Below are positions 16,294-24,662 of a stretch of DNA of 64,000 nt, one piece after another. The notes under the pieces were generated by a model that saw only the letters and a program-made list of their open reading frames with translations, did not search any database and was not told the origin of the DNA. The translations under genes and the position numbers were made by a program. How positions within the stretch are numbered: position 1 is the stretch's first letter; the number at the start of each line of letters is the position of its first letter. The stretch comes from DATBAX01 sp963762965 (GTDB taxonomy: Bacteria > Acidobacteriota > Terriglobia > Terriglobales > Acidobacteriaceae): positions 310,001 through 374,000 of the forward strand of contig CAVXME010000001.1 of assembly GCA_963762965.1 (NCBI GenBank). Reading direction: 5' to 3'.

Positions 16294-16710
16294 CTACGTG
16301 GTTTGTGATTGTGGCAGCGGTTCTTCTTTAACTGCGGTGGCCGCAGCTTTGAAGTCTTTCAACGACAATTCCAGACCGCCGAAATCGGGATGGTCGTTGT
16401 GATCGAGCGTAAAGGCGATGTCAAAAGTATCGCCGGGAATCATTTGCGCCTGCTGGAAACGTTCCGCCAGGTTCCATCCCAGGGCGTTGAAAGAAACTGA
16501 TTTTCGCCAGCTGCCGTTCGATTTTCCTGTCGCAGATTCATCGTTCATGGAAGACGCCGCCACTCTCAGCTTTACGTGCTTATCTTTCATCACCCGCGGC
16601 GGGGCCATCAGCCGAACATCGCGAGCGGCAAAGACTGGCTCCGGATTGCCCACGCCGAACGGCTCCAACCGGCATACCGATTGAAATAAGCTCAGGCGTG
16701 ACTTGATCAA
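16294..16710 (-). CDS. recJ: RecJ exonuclease, C-terminal fragment in a shifted frame
   Basis: A 138-residue frame whose residues from SVCRLEPFGVGNPEPVFAARD onward are the conserved start of the RecJ C-terminal OB-type domain. In RecJ this segment follows the text found just before the end of the upstream frame (DQVTPELIS). The two frames overlap at 16580-16710, and joining them at about 16690 by a one-base change gives a normal RecJ of roughly 610 residues. It should therefore be read as part of the same gene, not as an independent protein. Confidence 0.8.
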   Translation of the reverse strand: MIKSRLSLFQSVCRLEPFGVGNPEPVFAARDVRLMAPPRVMKDKHVKLRVAASSMNDESATGKSNGSWRKSVSFNALGWNLAERFQQAQMIPGDTFDIAFTLDHNDHPDFGGLELSLKDFKAAATAVKEEPLPQSQTT

Positions 16711-18133
16711 GAGGCACGTCGGCGTCGAAGTTCAGAGACGGCTCAAAGTCAGCCAGAGTCAGACGGGCCCGCGCGTAGGCGTCCAACTGGGTGCGTAGAT
16801 CGGGCAAGCGCGAACTTGGTAAGGAAAAGCCAACGGCATGCGCGTGTCCGCCGAATCTGGTAAACAAATCCGAACAGGATTCCAGAGCGTTCAGCAAATG
16901 AAATGCCGGGATGGAGCGGCCGGAGCCATGAGCTTCGTCCCCGTCACGCGAGATCACCAGCGTCGGGCGGCCATAGCGTTCCACCACGCGGGTCGCGGTG
17001 ATTCCAATCACGCCGCGATGCCAGCCGTCGCCATCGATCACAATGCAATACGGCTCGCTGAGAGTGGTGTCTTCCTCGAAGCGCGACTTGATCGCGTCAA
17101 GAATCTTGCGTTCTTCTTCCTGCCGCTCCCCGTTCAGTTGATCGAGTTTGCTTGCGATTTCCTGAGCACGAGCAGAGTCTTTCACACTAAAGAGCTCAAT
17201 CACGTCGCGGGCGACGTCCATTCTTCCCGCGGCGTTGATGCGCGGCGCTATGCGGAATGCGACCTCGCCGGAAGTCAGCGGTCGGCCGCCAAGCTTCGCC
17301 ACATCGAGCAATGCCTTCAGTCCCGGATTCACCGCAGAGCGCAACCCTTGCAAACCCAGTTTGGCGAAGACGCGATTCTCCCCGACCAATGGCACCGCGT
17401 CAGCAATAGTTGCGATGGCCACAATTTTCATGAACGACATCAGCAATCGCGTCTGATCTTTGCCGATGAGCCTTCGCTCCATCAATCCTTGCGCAAGCTT
17501 GAACGCTACTCCCGCCCCGCATATCGACTTGCAGGGATATTCGCACCCGGGCTGATTGGGATTCAACACCGCCAGCGCTGGCGGCATGCCGTCCGGCCCC
17601 GGCAGGTGATGGTCAGTGACGATCAGGTCAACGCCTAGACGCTTCGCAGTTTCAGCAGCAGCGAAAGCTCGAATCCCGGTATCGACGCTGATGATGAGCC
17701 GTGTGCCAGCGGCGGCGGCGCGCTCGATGACATCCCCACGCAGGTCGTAGCCTTCGCGAATACGGTGCGGCACATGAAAGTCAGGATTTCCGCCGCAGAG
17801 TTCAATCGCCGTCTTGAGGATGACAATCGCAGTGGTGCCGTCGACGTCGTAGTCGCCGTAAATCAGGATGCCTTCTTTGCGCTCGATGGCGGTCTCCAGC
17901 CGGTCAAGCGCAGTCTTCATGCCGGTTAACAAATAAGGCGAATGCAGATGATCAAGCGACGGAGTGAGAAAACGCAAAGCAGCTTCTGGTTCGTCAATGC
18001 CGCGCATCACCAGCAAGCGCGAGACTGTGGCGGCAACCTGGGGATCGCTTAAATGAAGTTCTGGTTGGGAGCGTAAAATTTCAGCAAGAGCCTGCACTTT
18101 CGCTGAATCGGCGGTTCGGAGATTCCAACGCAC
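16580..18133 (-). CDS. recJ: Single-stranded-DNA-specific exonuclease RecJ, main part
   Basis: A 517-residue frame carrying the DHH catalytic core of RecJ: motif I YGDYDVDGTTA (about residues 94-104), ISVDTGIRA, motif III VTDHHLPGP, then the DHHA1 region with GWHRGVIGITATRVVERYGRP and RFGGHAHAVGF. RecJ degrades single-stranded DNA 5' to 3' in recombination and repair. After about residue 480 the frame leaves the family (VRRGQSGASLCRSRC is out of frame), and the true C-terminal domain continues in the frame ending at 16294. It starts 2 nt after the stop of the upstream 158-residue gene, so the two are probably co-transcribed. Confidence 0.9.
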   Translation of the reverse strand: MRWNLRTADSAKVQALAEILRSQPELHLSDPQVAATVSRLLVMRGIDEPEAALRFLTPSLDHLHSPYLLTGMKTALDRLETAIERKEGILIYGDYDVDGTTAIVILKTAIELCGGNPDFHVPHRIREGYDLRGDVIERAAAAGTRLIISVDTGIRAFAAAETAKRLGVDLIVTDHHLPGPDGMPPALAVLNPNQPGCEYPCKSICGAGVAFKLAQGLMERRLIGKDQTRLLMSFMKIVAIATIADAVPLVGENRVFAKLGLQGLRSAVNPGLKALLDVAKLGGRPLTSGEVAFRIAPRINAAGRMDVARDVIELFSVKDSARAQEIASKLDQLNGERQEEERKILDAIKSRFEEDTTLSEPYCIVIDGDGWHRGVIGITATRVVERYGRPTLVISRDGDEAHGSGRSIPAFHLLNALESCSDLFTRFGGHAHAVGFSLPSSRLPDLRTQLDAYARARLTLADFEPSLNFDADVPLDQVTPELISIGMPVGAVRRGQSGASLCRSRCSADGPAAGDER

Positions 18134-18135
18134 GA

Positions 18136-18612
18136 CTAGCTTTCTTCGTCCTGATCAGGCTCGTCGATGGGGATGCCGCCGAAATCGTCGGCCAGTTCCA
18201 GCAGGCGCTGGAAGCGTTCATACCACTCGGTGGAAGCTTCGAAAACCATCATGACGCCTTGTTGGGCGAAGCCGAGTTGCACGAATCCCGTTTTCCCCAG
18301 ATAAGTCTTGAGCCAGCGGGCGTCATCCACATCTTCGTCGCTGGTGAACTCCGCATTTCCCAGGCGGACAATCATCTCGTCCAATTCCTGCGGTTCCAGC
18401 TTCCACGAATCCATAGTAAGAAAAGGCGCAGCTGCCGCCTTGGCCAGCTCGACAAAGTCCTTCCAGGCGTCAGGATTGTCTTCCGCTTTCCACATCACGC
18501 TCTGCACTTCCTCAGGATCCACATATCCATGGAAGCGGCGCATGCCGTGACCTTCAACGAAGGCAATCATGTCATCTTTGAGGCTGGAAAGATCGTCGGA
18601 GAAAGGAGACAT
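18136..18612 (-). CDS. Acidic protein of unknown function upstream of recJ
   Basis: A 158-residue, strongly acidic protein (FSDDLSSLKDDMIAFVEGHG at the start, IDEPDQDEES at the end) with no signal peptide, membrane segment or motif that I can name. ATG 18612 is the more natural start; an in-frame ATG at 18642 would add MHNADIKSFF. It ends 2 nt before the recJ start, so the two are very likely translated from one message. This hints at a link to DNA metabolism but does not prove one. Confidence 0.7.
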   Translation of the reverse strand: MSPFSDDLSSLKDDMIAFVEGHGMRRFHGYVDPEEVQSVMWKAEDNPDAWKDFVELAKAAAAPFLTMDSWKLEPQELDEMIVRLGNAEFTSDEDVDDARWLKTYLGKTGFVQLGFAQQGVMMVFEASTEWYERFQRLLELADDFGGIPIDEPDQDEES

Positions 18613-18673
18613 AAAGAAACTCTTGATATCAGCATTGTGCATGAACTGGGGGATGGGAGCAAATGGGGAGAAG

Positions 18674-18782
18674 CGGTCGTTGGTCGTTGGTCGTTGGCCA
18701 AATCAAAATCGGGTACGCCTTTAAAGCTTCCCTGCCGGTTGTACCGAAGAGGCCAACGACCAAGGACGAACGACCAACGACG
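18674..18782. repeat. Palindrome of TCGTTGG words in a divergent promoter region
   Basis: Left arm 18674-18699 carries three consecutive TCGTTGG words; right arm 18751-18782 carries the reverse-complement words (CCAACGAC) with one unit more. The element lies between divergently transcribed genes and shares its word with the 9166-9280 element. Confidence 0.75.
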
Positions 18783-18830
18783 CCCTCCCCCTGTGCTACA
18801 CTTTCTGTTCACAGAAACCCGATCCGCACT

Positions 18831-19109
18831 ATGCTGCTTTCGAAAGAATACGTGGGCTATCTGGCCCGCGAAGTCACCAAAAAATTGATTGCAGGTGAAC
18901 TCATCGAGACCAAGGCTGTCGCTGCGGTCACGGAGAAGGCCCACGCGGCGATCCTCGAGGAATTATCCCTTGAGGACCGCATTAATGACGAAGTGCGGGT
19001 CATCCTCGAAGCTTACGCCGACGAAATGCGTAACAGCGGTGCTAATTACCAGGAAATGTTCCGCAAAGTGAAGAGTGAACTCACCCGCAAGTACAAGGCG
19101 GTACTGTGA
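18831..19109 (+). CDS. DUF507 family protein, first of a tandem pair
   Basis: A 92-residue protein starting MLLSKEYVGYLAREVTKKL, typical of DUF507. It is soluble, charged and mostly helical, with LEDRINDEVRVILEAYADEM in the centre. ATG 18831 excludes an upstream extension through the palindromic repeat. Its stop overlaps the GTG start of the second copy by 4 nt (GTGA), so the two are translationally coupled and may form a heteromer (inference). The family's function is unknown. Confidence 0.88.
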   Translation: MLLSKEYVGYLAREVTKKLIAGELIETKAVAAVTEKAHAAILEELSLEDRINDEVRVILEAYADEMRNSGANYQEMFRKVKSELTRKYKAVL

Positions 19110-19381
19110 GAGTCAGCCGCGACAAGGTGAACAAAGTGGCGCACGTCCTCACCGACGCAATCGCCGACATGCCCGAGGTCGATTTTCTGGAAGACCGGAA
19201 CACCATCCGGCTGGAAGTCCGCAAGATTCTGGAAGCTTTGCTGAACCAGGAAGAGAAGATTGACCTGGCCGCCAAGCACAAGATCGAGAATCAGAAGAAA
19301 ACCATCCTCGAGGGCAGCCAGGAATGGGACATCCTCTACCGCAAGTATTACAACGAGGAAGTCAAAAAGCTCGGCATGTAA
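19106..19381 (+). CDS. DUF507 family protein, second of a tandem pair
   Basis: A 91-residue protein (MRVSRDKVNKVAHVLTDAI at the start, LEVRKILEALLNQEEKIDL in the middle) starting at a GTG that overlaps the first copy's stop. The helix pattern is shared with copy 1, but the C-terminus differs (EGSQEWDILYRKYYNEEVKK). Known in the family as an uncharacterised pair. Confidence 0.88.
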   Translation: MRVSRDKVNKVAHVLTDAIADMPEVDFLEDRNTIRLEVRKILEALLNQEEKIDLAAKHKIENQKKTILEGSQEWDILYRKYYNEEVKKLGM

Positions 19382-19498
19382 TAGCTGCCCCCCTCAGTCG
19401 GCGGTCTTCATACATCTTTCCTTATAATTCCAGCAGCCCAGGAATAATCACCAACTTTCCCGCGTCATCTGGGTTTACGAGTCCCGGAGGTCTGAATT

Positions 19499-20005
19499 AT
19501 GAAATCCCCCACTGTTGCAAGAATGATGTTCGGCTGCTTCCTGCTGTTGTCCTGCCTGCCCCTGCTGGCGCAAACCTCTGTGCCTGTGCCAGTTAGGCCA
19601 GCACACCCGGTGCAGCGTGTCCGGGAGGAGCCTTGCTGGGAACAAGCTGGTGTTTCGAGGACCGCCATGGAGCAGCGGCGGAACATCGAGCGCAGCACCA
19701 GGGCGGAGGTCGAGTCCGTTTGCGCCGACTCGGCCCTCAGCGCGCAGCAAAAACACGAAAAGATCCGCGAGATCCGCGAACGTTCCCGCCAGGAGATGGA
19801 GGCTCTCGTTTCCCCTGAGCAGCGGGAAGCAATTCGCTCCTGCCAGGAATCACGCGGCGGTGGACGCCATCCCGGCGGAGGCCGGCACGGAGGAGGAGAA
19901 GGCCCCTGCGGCGAGATGCCTATGTCCTCACCGGGCCCGTCTACATCTAAGCCCGAACCCCCAAGTTCTTCGCCACCACCGTCGGATGCTTCGCCAAACC
20001 CGTAG
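19499..20005 (+). CDS. Secreted protein with Gly/His/Pro-rich tail
   Basis: A 168-residue protein with a signal peptide (MKSPTVARMMFGCFLLLSCLPLLAQ). The mature helical part (about residues 50-115: RRNIERSTRAEVESVCADSA, then LSAQQKHEKIREIRERSRQE) has the LTxxQ-like helical hairpin character of Spy/CpxP-type periplasmic chaperones, though the match is weak. The tail is low complexity, first Gly/His (GGGRHPGGGRHGGGEG), then Pro/Ser. Probably periplasmic; a metal-binding tail is possible. Confidence 0.65.
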   Translation: MKSPTVARMMFGCFLLLSCLPLLAQTSVPVPVRPAHPVQRVREEPCWEQAGVSRTAMEQRRNIERSTRAEVESVCADSALSAQQKHEKIREIRERSRQEMEALVSPEQREAIRSCQESRGGGRHPGGGRHGGGEGPCGEMPMSSPGPSTSKPEPPSSSPPPSDASPNP

Positions 20006-20017
20006 CTAAATGCAAGA

Positions 20018-20090
20018 CCTGGCCACGGATGAACGCGGATCATCGCAGATCTGAAGCATCTGCGAAAATCAGCGTAAATCCGTGGCCTGG
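20018..20090. repeat. 33-bp-arm imperfect palindrome between convergent genes
   Basis: Left arm 20018-20050 and right arm 20058-20090 are reverse complements at 27 of 33 positions, with only 7 nt between. The outer part (GGCCACGGAT / ATCCGTGGCC) is perfect. It sits between the converging 168-residue and 270-residue genes and could end both transcripts. Confidence 0.85.
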
Positions 20091-20104
20091 CTTTTCCGGT
20101 GTCC

Positions 20105-20917
20105 TCAGGCCGCCGGTCTGCGCGCAACAATTTGCTGCATGCGTTGCCGGTAGTTTTTGGCCCGGCTCATGATTTCCCGATGGGTCACGCTTTCCATCCA
20201 CTGATAGCGCGGCGTCGCCCGGCGTTCACGGCGAGTGCCGACGTTGCCCCGGCTTTGCATGCTGGCGGGATGCTTCTCCGCCGTGAGCTGTTGCCATCCA
20301 CTGCCGGCGGTGATATCGAAAACACCGATGTACCCTCCCTTTAGCAACACCAGCGGCCCGTTGATTTTGCGAGTCTGGTCAAACTGGGTCGAACCCTCCG
20401 CCCGGAAGTCTTCAAACCAGGAGGGAAAAACAAAGTCGGAGACGTTCACGTCGCCGATTTTGTAACTGAAGCTATCGTCTTCACAGGCATCGCAAACCTC
20501 GTAGGCGTAAAGCTTTCCGGCATTTTCTTCGCTGGTCTGCACCATCACGGTCAGGTTGATGTTGGGATCGCCCAACATTTCGAGCAGCTCATGGCTGGCG
20601 GTGACCGTCCAGTTCGATCCGTACTTGAGGTCGGTCCCGGCGAACACCTTTCCAATGGGCAAGCCATCGGGAGTAAGGTCGTGGTATCCCAACGCACCCG
20701 CCTGGTCGGAATCGTCGAGAATGGTAAGCCACCAGGTTCCGGCCAACGGTTCGGCGCCGGTTGAAATAAAGGCGAGTTCGGCGTCCACGCCCCAGGCGGG
20801 GCGGAAGTCGTTGGTGACCTGCTTTTGCAGAGCATCAATGACCGGGCGGATTTCGGCATCCGACAGCACGGTGCTGGCGTTGATGACGGAGATTTGAATG
20901 GGAGCTATTTGTGGCAT
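20105..20917 (-). CDS. Protein of unknown function with an HExxE motif
   Basis: A 270-residue protein without a signal peptide. The central region (about residues 105-125) contains TASHELLEMLGDPNINL, an HExxE in a helix as in some zinc metallopeptidases. It is preceded by GYHDLTPDGLPIGKVFAGTD and followed by a Cys-containing YAYEVCDACEDDSFSYKIGD segment. A basic tail follows (RRERRATPRYQWMESVTHRE). I do not recognise a named family. A protease role is only an inference, since the second ligand of a usual HExxH is Glu here. It is a single gene, divergent from queG. Confidence 0.7.
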   Translation of the reverse strand: MPQIAPIQISVINASTVLSDAEIRPVIDALQKQVTNDFRPAWGVDAELAFISTGAEPLAGTWWLTILDDSDQAGALGYHDLTPDGLPIGKVFAGTDLKYGSNWTVTASHELLEMLGDPNINLTVMVQTSEENAGKLYAYEVCDACEDDSFSYKIGDVNVSDFVFPSWFEDFRAEGSTQFDQTRKINGPLVLLKGGYIGVFDITAGSGWQQLTAEKHPASMQSRGNVGTRRERRATPRYQWMESVTHREIMSRAKNYRQRMQQIVARRPAA

Positions 20918-20949
20918 GGTTTTTTCTCCTTTATGAATGAATTAGAAAC

Positions 20950-20972
20950 ACGCGCAAAAAGATGTTGCGCGT
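20950..20972. repeat. Hairpin carrying a dispersed 16-nt word
   Basis: Perfect stem ACGCGCAA / TTGCGCGT. The word CGCAAAAAGATGTTGC (20953-20968) recurs exactly at 35009-35024 inside another inverted repeat, so this is probably a shortened copy of that element. Confidence 0.6.
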
Positions 20973-21083
20973 CTATCGCTTCGAAAAATAATTCCCACAA
21001 AGCCGCAAACGCAAGGTTAAGTAACCCAAAAAAGGCTGTGGATTTCCACTTTCGGCAAGCGATGCCTGAACCAAACTGGGATA

Positions 21084-22166
21084 ATGAACTGTGTTACGGG
21101 CAAGTCATTGAATCAATTCAGCGAAATCGCCGCACTCGTCAAACAGGCCGCCGCCGCCGCCGGCTTTGACCTCGCGGGCATCGCGTCGGTCACTGACTTC
21201 CCCGAGTTGAGCCATTTCCCGAAGTGGATTGCCGCCGGACACCACGGCGAAATGCATTACATGGAGTCGCGCGATGAAGCCGGCAACCTGAAACGTGCTT
21301 CTTTGCCATCGGCATTCCCATGGGCGCGCACTGTGATTGTGTGTGCTATCAACTACAACACCGCCGAACCGTATTCCACCGAAGTCCACGATCCCCAGCG
21401 GGGATGGATTGCCCGCTACGCCTGGAGTCACGAGGACTATCACGACGCCGTGATGCGCCGCCTGCGTTCAGTTGAATCGAGCCTGCACGCCGCTACCAAA
21501 GATATGGAAACCCGCTGCTACGTCGATACCGGCCCCGTCGTCGAACGGGTCTATGCCAAGTACGCGGGCGTGGGATGGATCGGGAAGAACACCTGCATCC
21601 TCAATCAGAAGCTGGGATCGTGGTTGTTCCTCGGCGTGATCCTCACCTCGCTCGAACTTCAGCCGGACATTCCCGCGCCGGACCGTTGCGGCACTTGCAC
21701 CCGCTGTATCGACGCTTGCCCAACCGACGCTCTGATCGCGCCGTATCAGCTCGACGCCAATAAATGCATTTCCTATCTCACCATCGAAAAGCGCGGCGCG
21801 ATTCCGGAAGAAATGCGCGAAGGCATGGGCCAGCACGTCTTTGGTTGCGACATTTGTCAGGATGTGTGCCCCTGGAACCGCAAGGCCCCCGCAACCGCCG
21901 CGACGGAATTTCGACCCCGCGAAGGCCTGGTCAATCCTGCATTGCAATGGCTGGCGGAGATCAACGAGGAAGAATTCCGCGACAAGTTTCGCGGCTCGCC
22001 CATCCGCCGCGCCAAACGCAGTGGCTTACGCCGCAATGCCGTCATCGCGATGGGAAACAGCGGCGATCAAAAGTTCGTGCCCGCGCTGCAAAAACTTGTC
22101 GACGATGAAGACCCGATGGTCGCCGAGATGGCCAGGTGGTCGCAAAAGAATCTCAGCGGCGACTGA
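21084..22166 (+). CDS. queG: Epoxyqueuosine reductase QueG
   Basis: A 360-residue cobalamin-dependent iron-sulfur enzyme that reduces epoxyqueuosine to queuosine in tRNA, the last step of the pathway. Two 4Fe-4S motifs are visible: CGTCTRCIDACPTDAL (about residues 196-211) and CDICQDVCPWNRKAP (about residues 255-269). The N-terminal part (AAAAAGFDLAGIASVTDFPE) and VGWIGKNTCILN match the family, and a C-terminal HEAT-like segment (SGDQKFVPALQKLVDDEDPM) is present. Cytoplasmic. It is divergent from the HExxE gene and ends 88 bp before the DUF1570-like gene. Confidence 0.95.
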   Translation: MNCVTGKSLNQFSEIAALVKQAAAAAGFDLAGIASVTDFPELSHFPKWIAAGHHGEMHYMESRDEAGNLKRASLPSAFPWARTVIVCAINYNTAEPYSTEVHDPQRGWIARYAWSHEDYHDAVMRRLRSVESSLHAATKDMETRCYVDTGPVVERVYAKYAGVGWIGKNTCILNQKLGSWLFLGVILTSLELQPDIPAPDRCGTCTRCIDACPTDALIAPYQLDANKCISYLTIEKRGAIPEEMREGMGQHVFGCDICQDVCPWNRKAPATAATEFRPREGLVNPALQWLAEINEEEFRDKFRGSPIRRAKRSGLRRNAVIAMGNSGDQKFVPALQKLVDDEDPMVAEMARWSQKNLSGD

Positions 22167-22254
22167 ACTATCATCCAATTTCCGATAGGGGCGACCAGTT
22201 TCTCTCCGTGTTAGCATCTTTTCATAGGTCAGAAGTTCCTTCGGCGCTGTAACC

Positions 22255-24222
22255 ATGATCCTTCGCGACTTTCACTTCCTGCGACGGTCCCTTCTTAATT
22301 TGGGGCTTTGCCTGGCGTGTACCAGTCTTTTTGCCTCGTCGAAGCGCTCCGACGACAAAGAACCTCGCTGGATTCGCGTCAGCTCCGACCATTTCTCTGT
22401 CTTGACCGACGCCGGCGAAAAGAAAGGCCACGAGGTCGCCGTACGCATGGAACAGATGCGCGCCGTGTTCGGCCAGCTATTGCTGAAAAACAAATTGAAA
22501 ATGCCGGAGCCGCTGGAAATCATTGCCCTCAAAACCGACAAAGAATATGTCCAGATTGCGCCTATCCGCGAGGGCCAGACAATCACCGAGCCCGGCTTCT
22601 TCCTGCCCGGCGAGGACCGCAACTACATCATTCTGAATCTTTTCGAGGACGAGAGCTGGCGTGCAGTGGCCCACCAGTACGCTCATCTGCTGTTGAATTA
22701 CAACTATCCGCCCACCCAGCCCTGGTTCGACGAAGGCTTTGCCGAATACTTTTCTTCTGTCCGGGTGGACAACACTCAGGTGGAAATCGGCCGCGACCCC
22801 GAGCTCGGTCCCGGCAGGCATTCCGACATGGTGGGCAGCCAGAGCCATGGCATCGACTCGCCGATGAAGTCGCTCACTGAAATTCTGAGCGTTCCGGTCT
22901 GGCTGGCTGTCCCTGACCTGTTCACCCTCAAGCATACGGCGGAAGGAAGTCACCACACCCTGTTCAACGCGCAATCCTGGATGACCGTGCATTATTTATT
23001 GAATAAGAACAAGCTGCCGGAGACTGGCACTTATTTTGACCTGGTACAGAACCAAAAACTTCCGGTAGAACAGGCGATCCAGCAAGCGTATGGCATGACC
23101 GTGGCCCAGTTCGACCATGCGGTCCGGGACTATTTCAATTCCCTGCTGCCATTATTCCTGGCGTTGGACGCATCCAAACTTCCCGACACGACAACAACCA
23201 TCGGTGGACAGACATTCCGTTTTCCTTCCCCCCTCCAGGGCGATGATGTCGGCACCAGCACGCTCGATCTTCCGTTTGCCGATGCTCAGGCCTTAATCGC
23301 GGAGGCGGCCGTTCGCGTGCCCGAACACCGGGATGCCGCGCTGCGCCAGCTGAATGCGCTGGCCCACGATCCGAAACTTGAAACCGTGATCGCCCACCGC
23401 GCTCTGGCCTGGGACCATATCGAAAGGAAGGAATTCGATGCCGCCGCGGAAGAATTGAACCAGGCCATGCAAATTGATCCCAAGGACCCCTGGGTGCGCT
23501 ATGAGTCGGCCCTGCTGACCTATCATGCCGGTCAATCCAGCGGCCATCTGCAAGGTCTGCCGAACTTGATGCAGGACTTGCAGATCGTCCTCGACTGGGA
23601 ACCCGATTTCGCCGAAGCCTACAACATGCTGGCCATGGCCCGCCTGGAAGGTGGAGGCACGCACTCCGCAATGACGGCCATCCAAGCCGCCGTGCAGCTC
23701 AGCCCCCGAAGCGAAATCTATCTGCTGAATATGGCGAAGATCGACATCGCTGGCAAGAATTGGGACGCGGCTACCGCGTTGCTCGAGCACCTCAAAGCCA
23801 GCGAAAACTCGCAAATCGCGCATACCGCCCAAAAAGACCTGAACGATTTGCCAACTTTGAAGAAATACGGGCTCTTGCCGCAATCCGACATGCCGCCAAC
23901 TCCAGCTGCCTCGTTGCCGGAAGATGCCGAACAAAATGCCGAGCGTCCGCCCCAGCCCGCGCCCGAATCTCAGCCCGACAAACGGCCTATGCAATTTCTC
24001 AAAGGAAAGCTGGTGAGCGTGGATTGTTCGCAATCGCCGATTGCAGTGCTGACCGTCCGAGCGGGAACGAAAGCTCTGAAGCTGCGTACCGAGGATTACA
24101 AATCACTCACCCTCGTCGGAGCCGACGAGTTCTCCTGCACTTGGAAGAATCGCCCGGTGGACGTGAACTACAAAGCGGGCGGAAAAGTGGATGGAGATCT
24201 GGTGTCAGTCGAAATACAGTAA
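22255..24222 (+). CDS. DUF1570/peptidase-MA-like protein with TPR repeats and altered zinc motif
   Basis: A 655-residue protein with a probable signal peptide (RRSLLNLGLCLACTSLFAS). Residues 38-170 follow the DUF1570/gluzincin layout (WIRVSSDHFSVLTDAGEKKG, then PWFDEGFAEYFSS). The expected HExxH reads HQYAH (residues 140-144), with Gln replacing the catalytic Glu. Residues 340-540 contain TPR-like helices (HRALAWDHIERKEFDAAAEE). A Pro-rich linker and a small beta domain end the protein. It is probably a periplasmic scaffold or binding protein rather than an active peptidase (inference from the Glu to Gln change). Confidence 0.8.
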   Translation: MILRDFHFLRRSLLNLGLCLACTSLFASSKRSDDKEPRWIRVSSDHFSVLTDAGEKKGHEVAVRMEQMRAVFGQLLLKNKLKMPEPLEIIALKTDKEYVQIAPIREGQTITEPGFFLPGEDRNYIILNLFEDESWRAVAHQYAHLLLNYNYPPTQPWFDEGFAEYFSSVRVDNTQVEIGRDPELGPGRHSDMVGSQSHGIDSPMKSLTEILSVPVWLAVPDLFTLKHTAEGSHHTLFNAQSWMTVHYLLNKNKLPETGTYFDLVQNQKLPVEQAIQQAYGMTVAQFDHAVRDYFNSLLPLFLALDASKLPDTTTTIGGQTFRFPSPLQGDDVGTSTLDLPFADAQALIAEAAVRVPEHRDAALRQLNALAHDPKLETVIAHRALAWDHIERKEFDAAAEELNQAMQIDPKDPWVRYESALLTYHAGQSSGHLQGLPNLMQDLQIVLDWEPDFAEAYNMLAMARLEGGGTHSAMTAIQAAVQLSPRSEIYLLNMAKIDIAGKNWDAATALLEHLKASENSQIAHTAQKDLNDLPTLKKYGLLPQSDMPPTPAASLPEDAEQNAERPPQPAPESQPDKRPMQFLKGKLVSVDCSQSPIAVLTVRAGTKALKLRTEDYKSLTLVGADEFSCTWKNRPVDVNYKAGGKVDGDLVSVEIQ

Positions 24223-24261
24223 GCCCGTTCCGCCATGGTCTCGAAGGCCCTGAAAAAAACA

Positions 24262-24289
24262 AACCCTCCCAGGGGAAGCCGGGAGGGTT
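24262..24289 (-). terminator. Rho-independent terminator of the cold-shock gene
   Basis: Perfect 9-bp stem (AACCCTCCC / GGGAGGGTT) with a 10-nt loop, followed on the minus strand by a seven-T run. It lies 22 bp after the stop of the cold-shock gene. Confidence 0.9.
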
Positions 24290-24311
24290 CGTGGATGGTT
24301 TGACGAGGTGT

Positions 24312-24524
24312 TTAGGCTGCTGCTGCGCGGACTACGTTTCCTGCCTGGAACCCTTTCGGGCCCTTCAGCAGATCGAACTCCACGGTTTCGCCTTCATTCA
24401 GTGTCCGGTAGCCGTTTTCCTGGATGGCCGAAAAATGAACGAACACATCTTCCCCGGTGGAGCGCTGGATAAACCCGTATCCCTTCGCCCCGTTGAACCA
24501 CTTGACTGTTCCCTTCTCTCTCAC
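24312..24524 (-). CDS. CspA-family cold-shock protein
   Basis: A 70-residue single cold-shock domain. RNP1 is KGYGFI and RNP2 is VFVHF; FNGAKGYGFIQRSTGEDVFV is the core, and the end is GNVVRAAAA. It binds single-stranded RNA/DNA and melts mRNA structure in the cytoplasm. The gene has a strong terminator and a long structured region upstream (24663-24720), as expected for a cold-shock mRNA with a long leader. Whether it is cold-induced or constitutive cannot be told. Confidence 0.95.
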   Translation of the reverse strand: MREKGTVKWFNGAKGYGFIQRSTGEDVFVHFSAIQENGYRTLNEGETVEFDLLKGPKGFQAGNVVRAAAA

Positions 24525-24662
24525 AAGGACTCCTTTCGCCTCTACGCATTGATTTTTGATCCCGCATCTTCCGTGAAGCTCACGCTTCGTGCTACCCCCT
24601 CAGAAGATCCAGGATCCCCCTCAGGAAAATGTTTCGTCATCGCTCAAATTTCGGCCAACGAA

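Noticed and set aside
20973..21083. PreQ1 riboswitch before queG
   Set aside because: The gap contains no recognisable preQ1 aptamer core, and queG acts after the preQ1 step.
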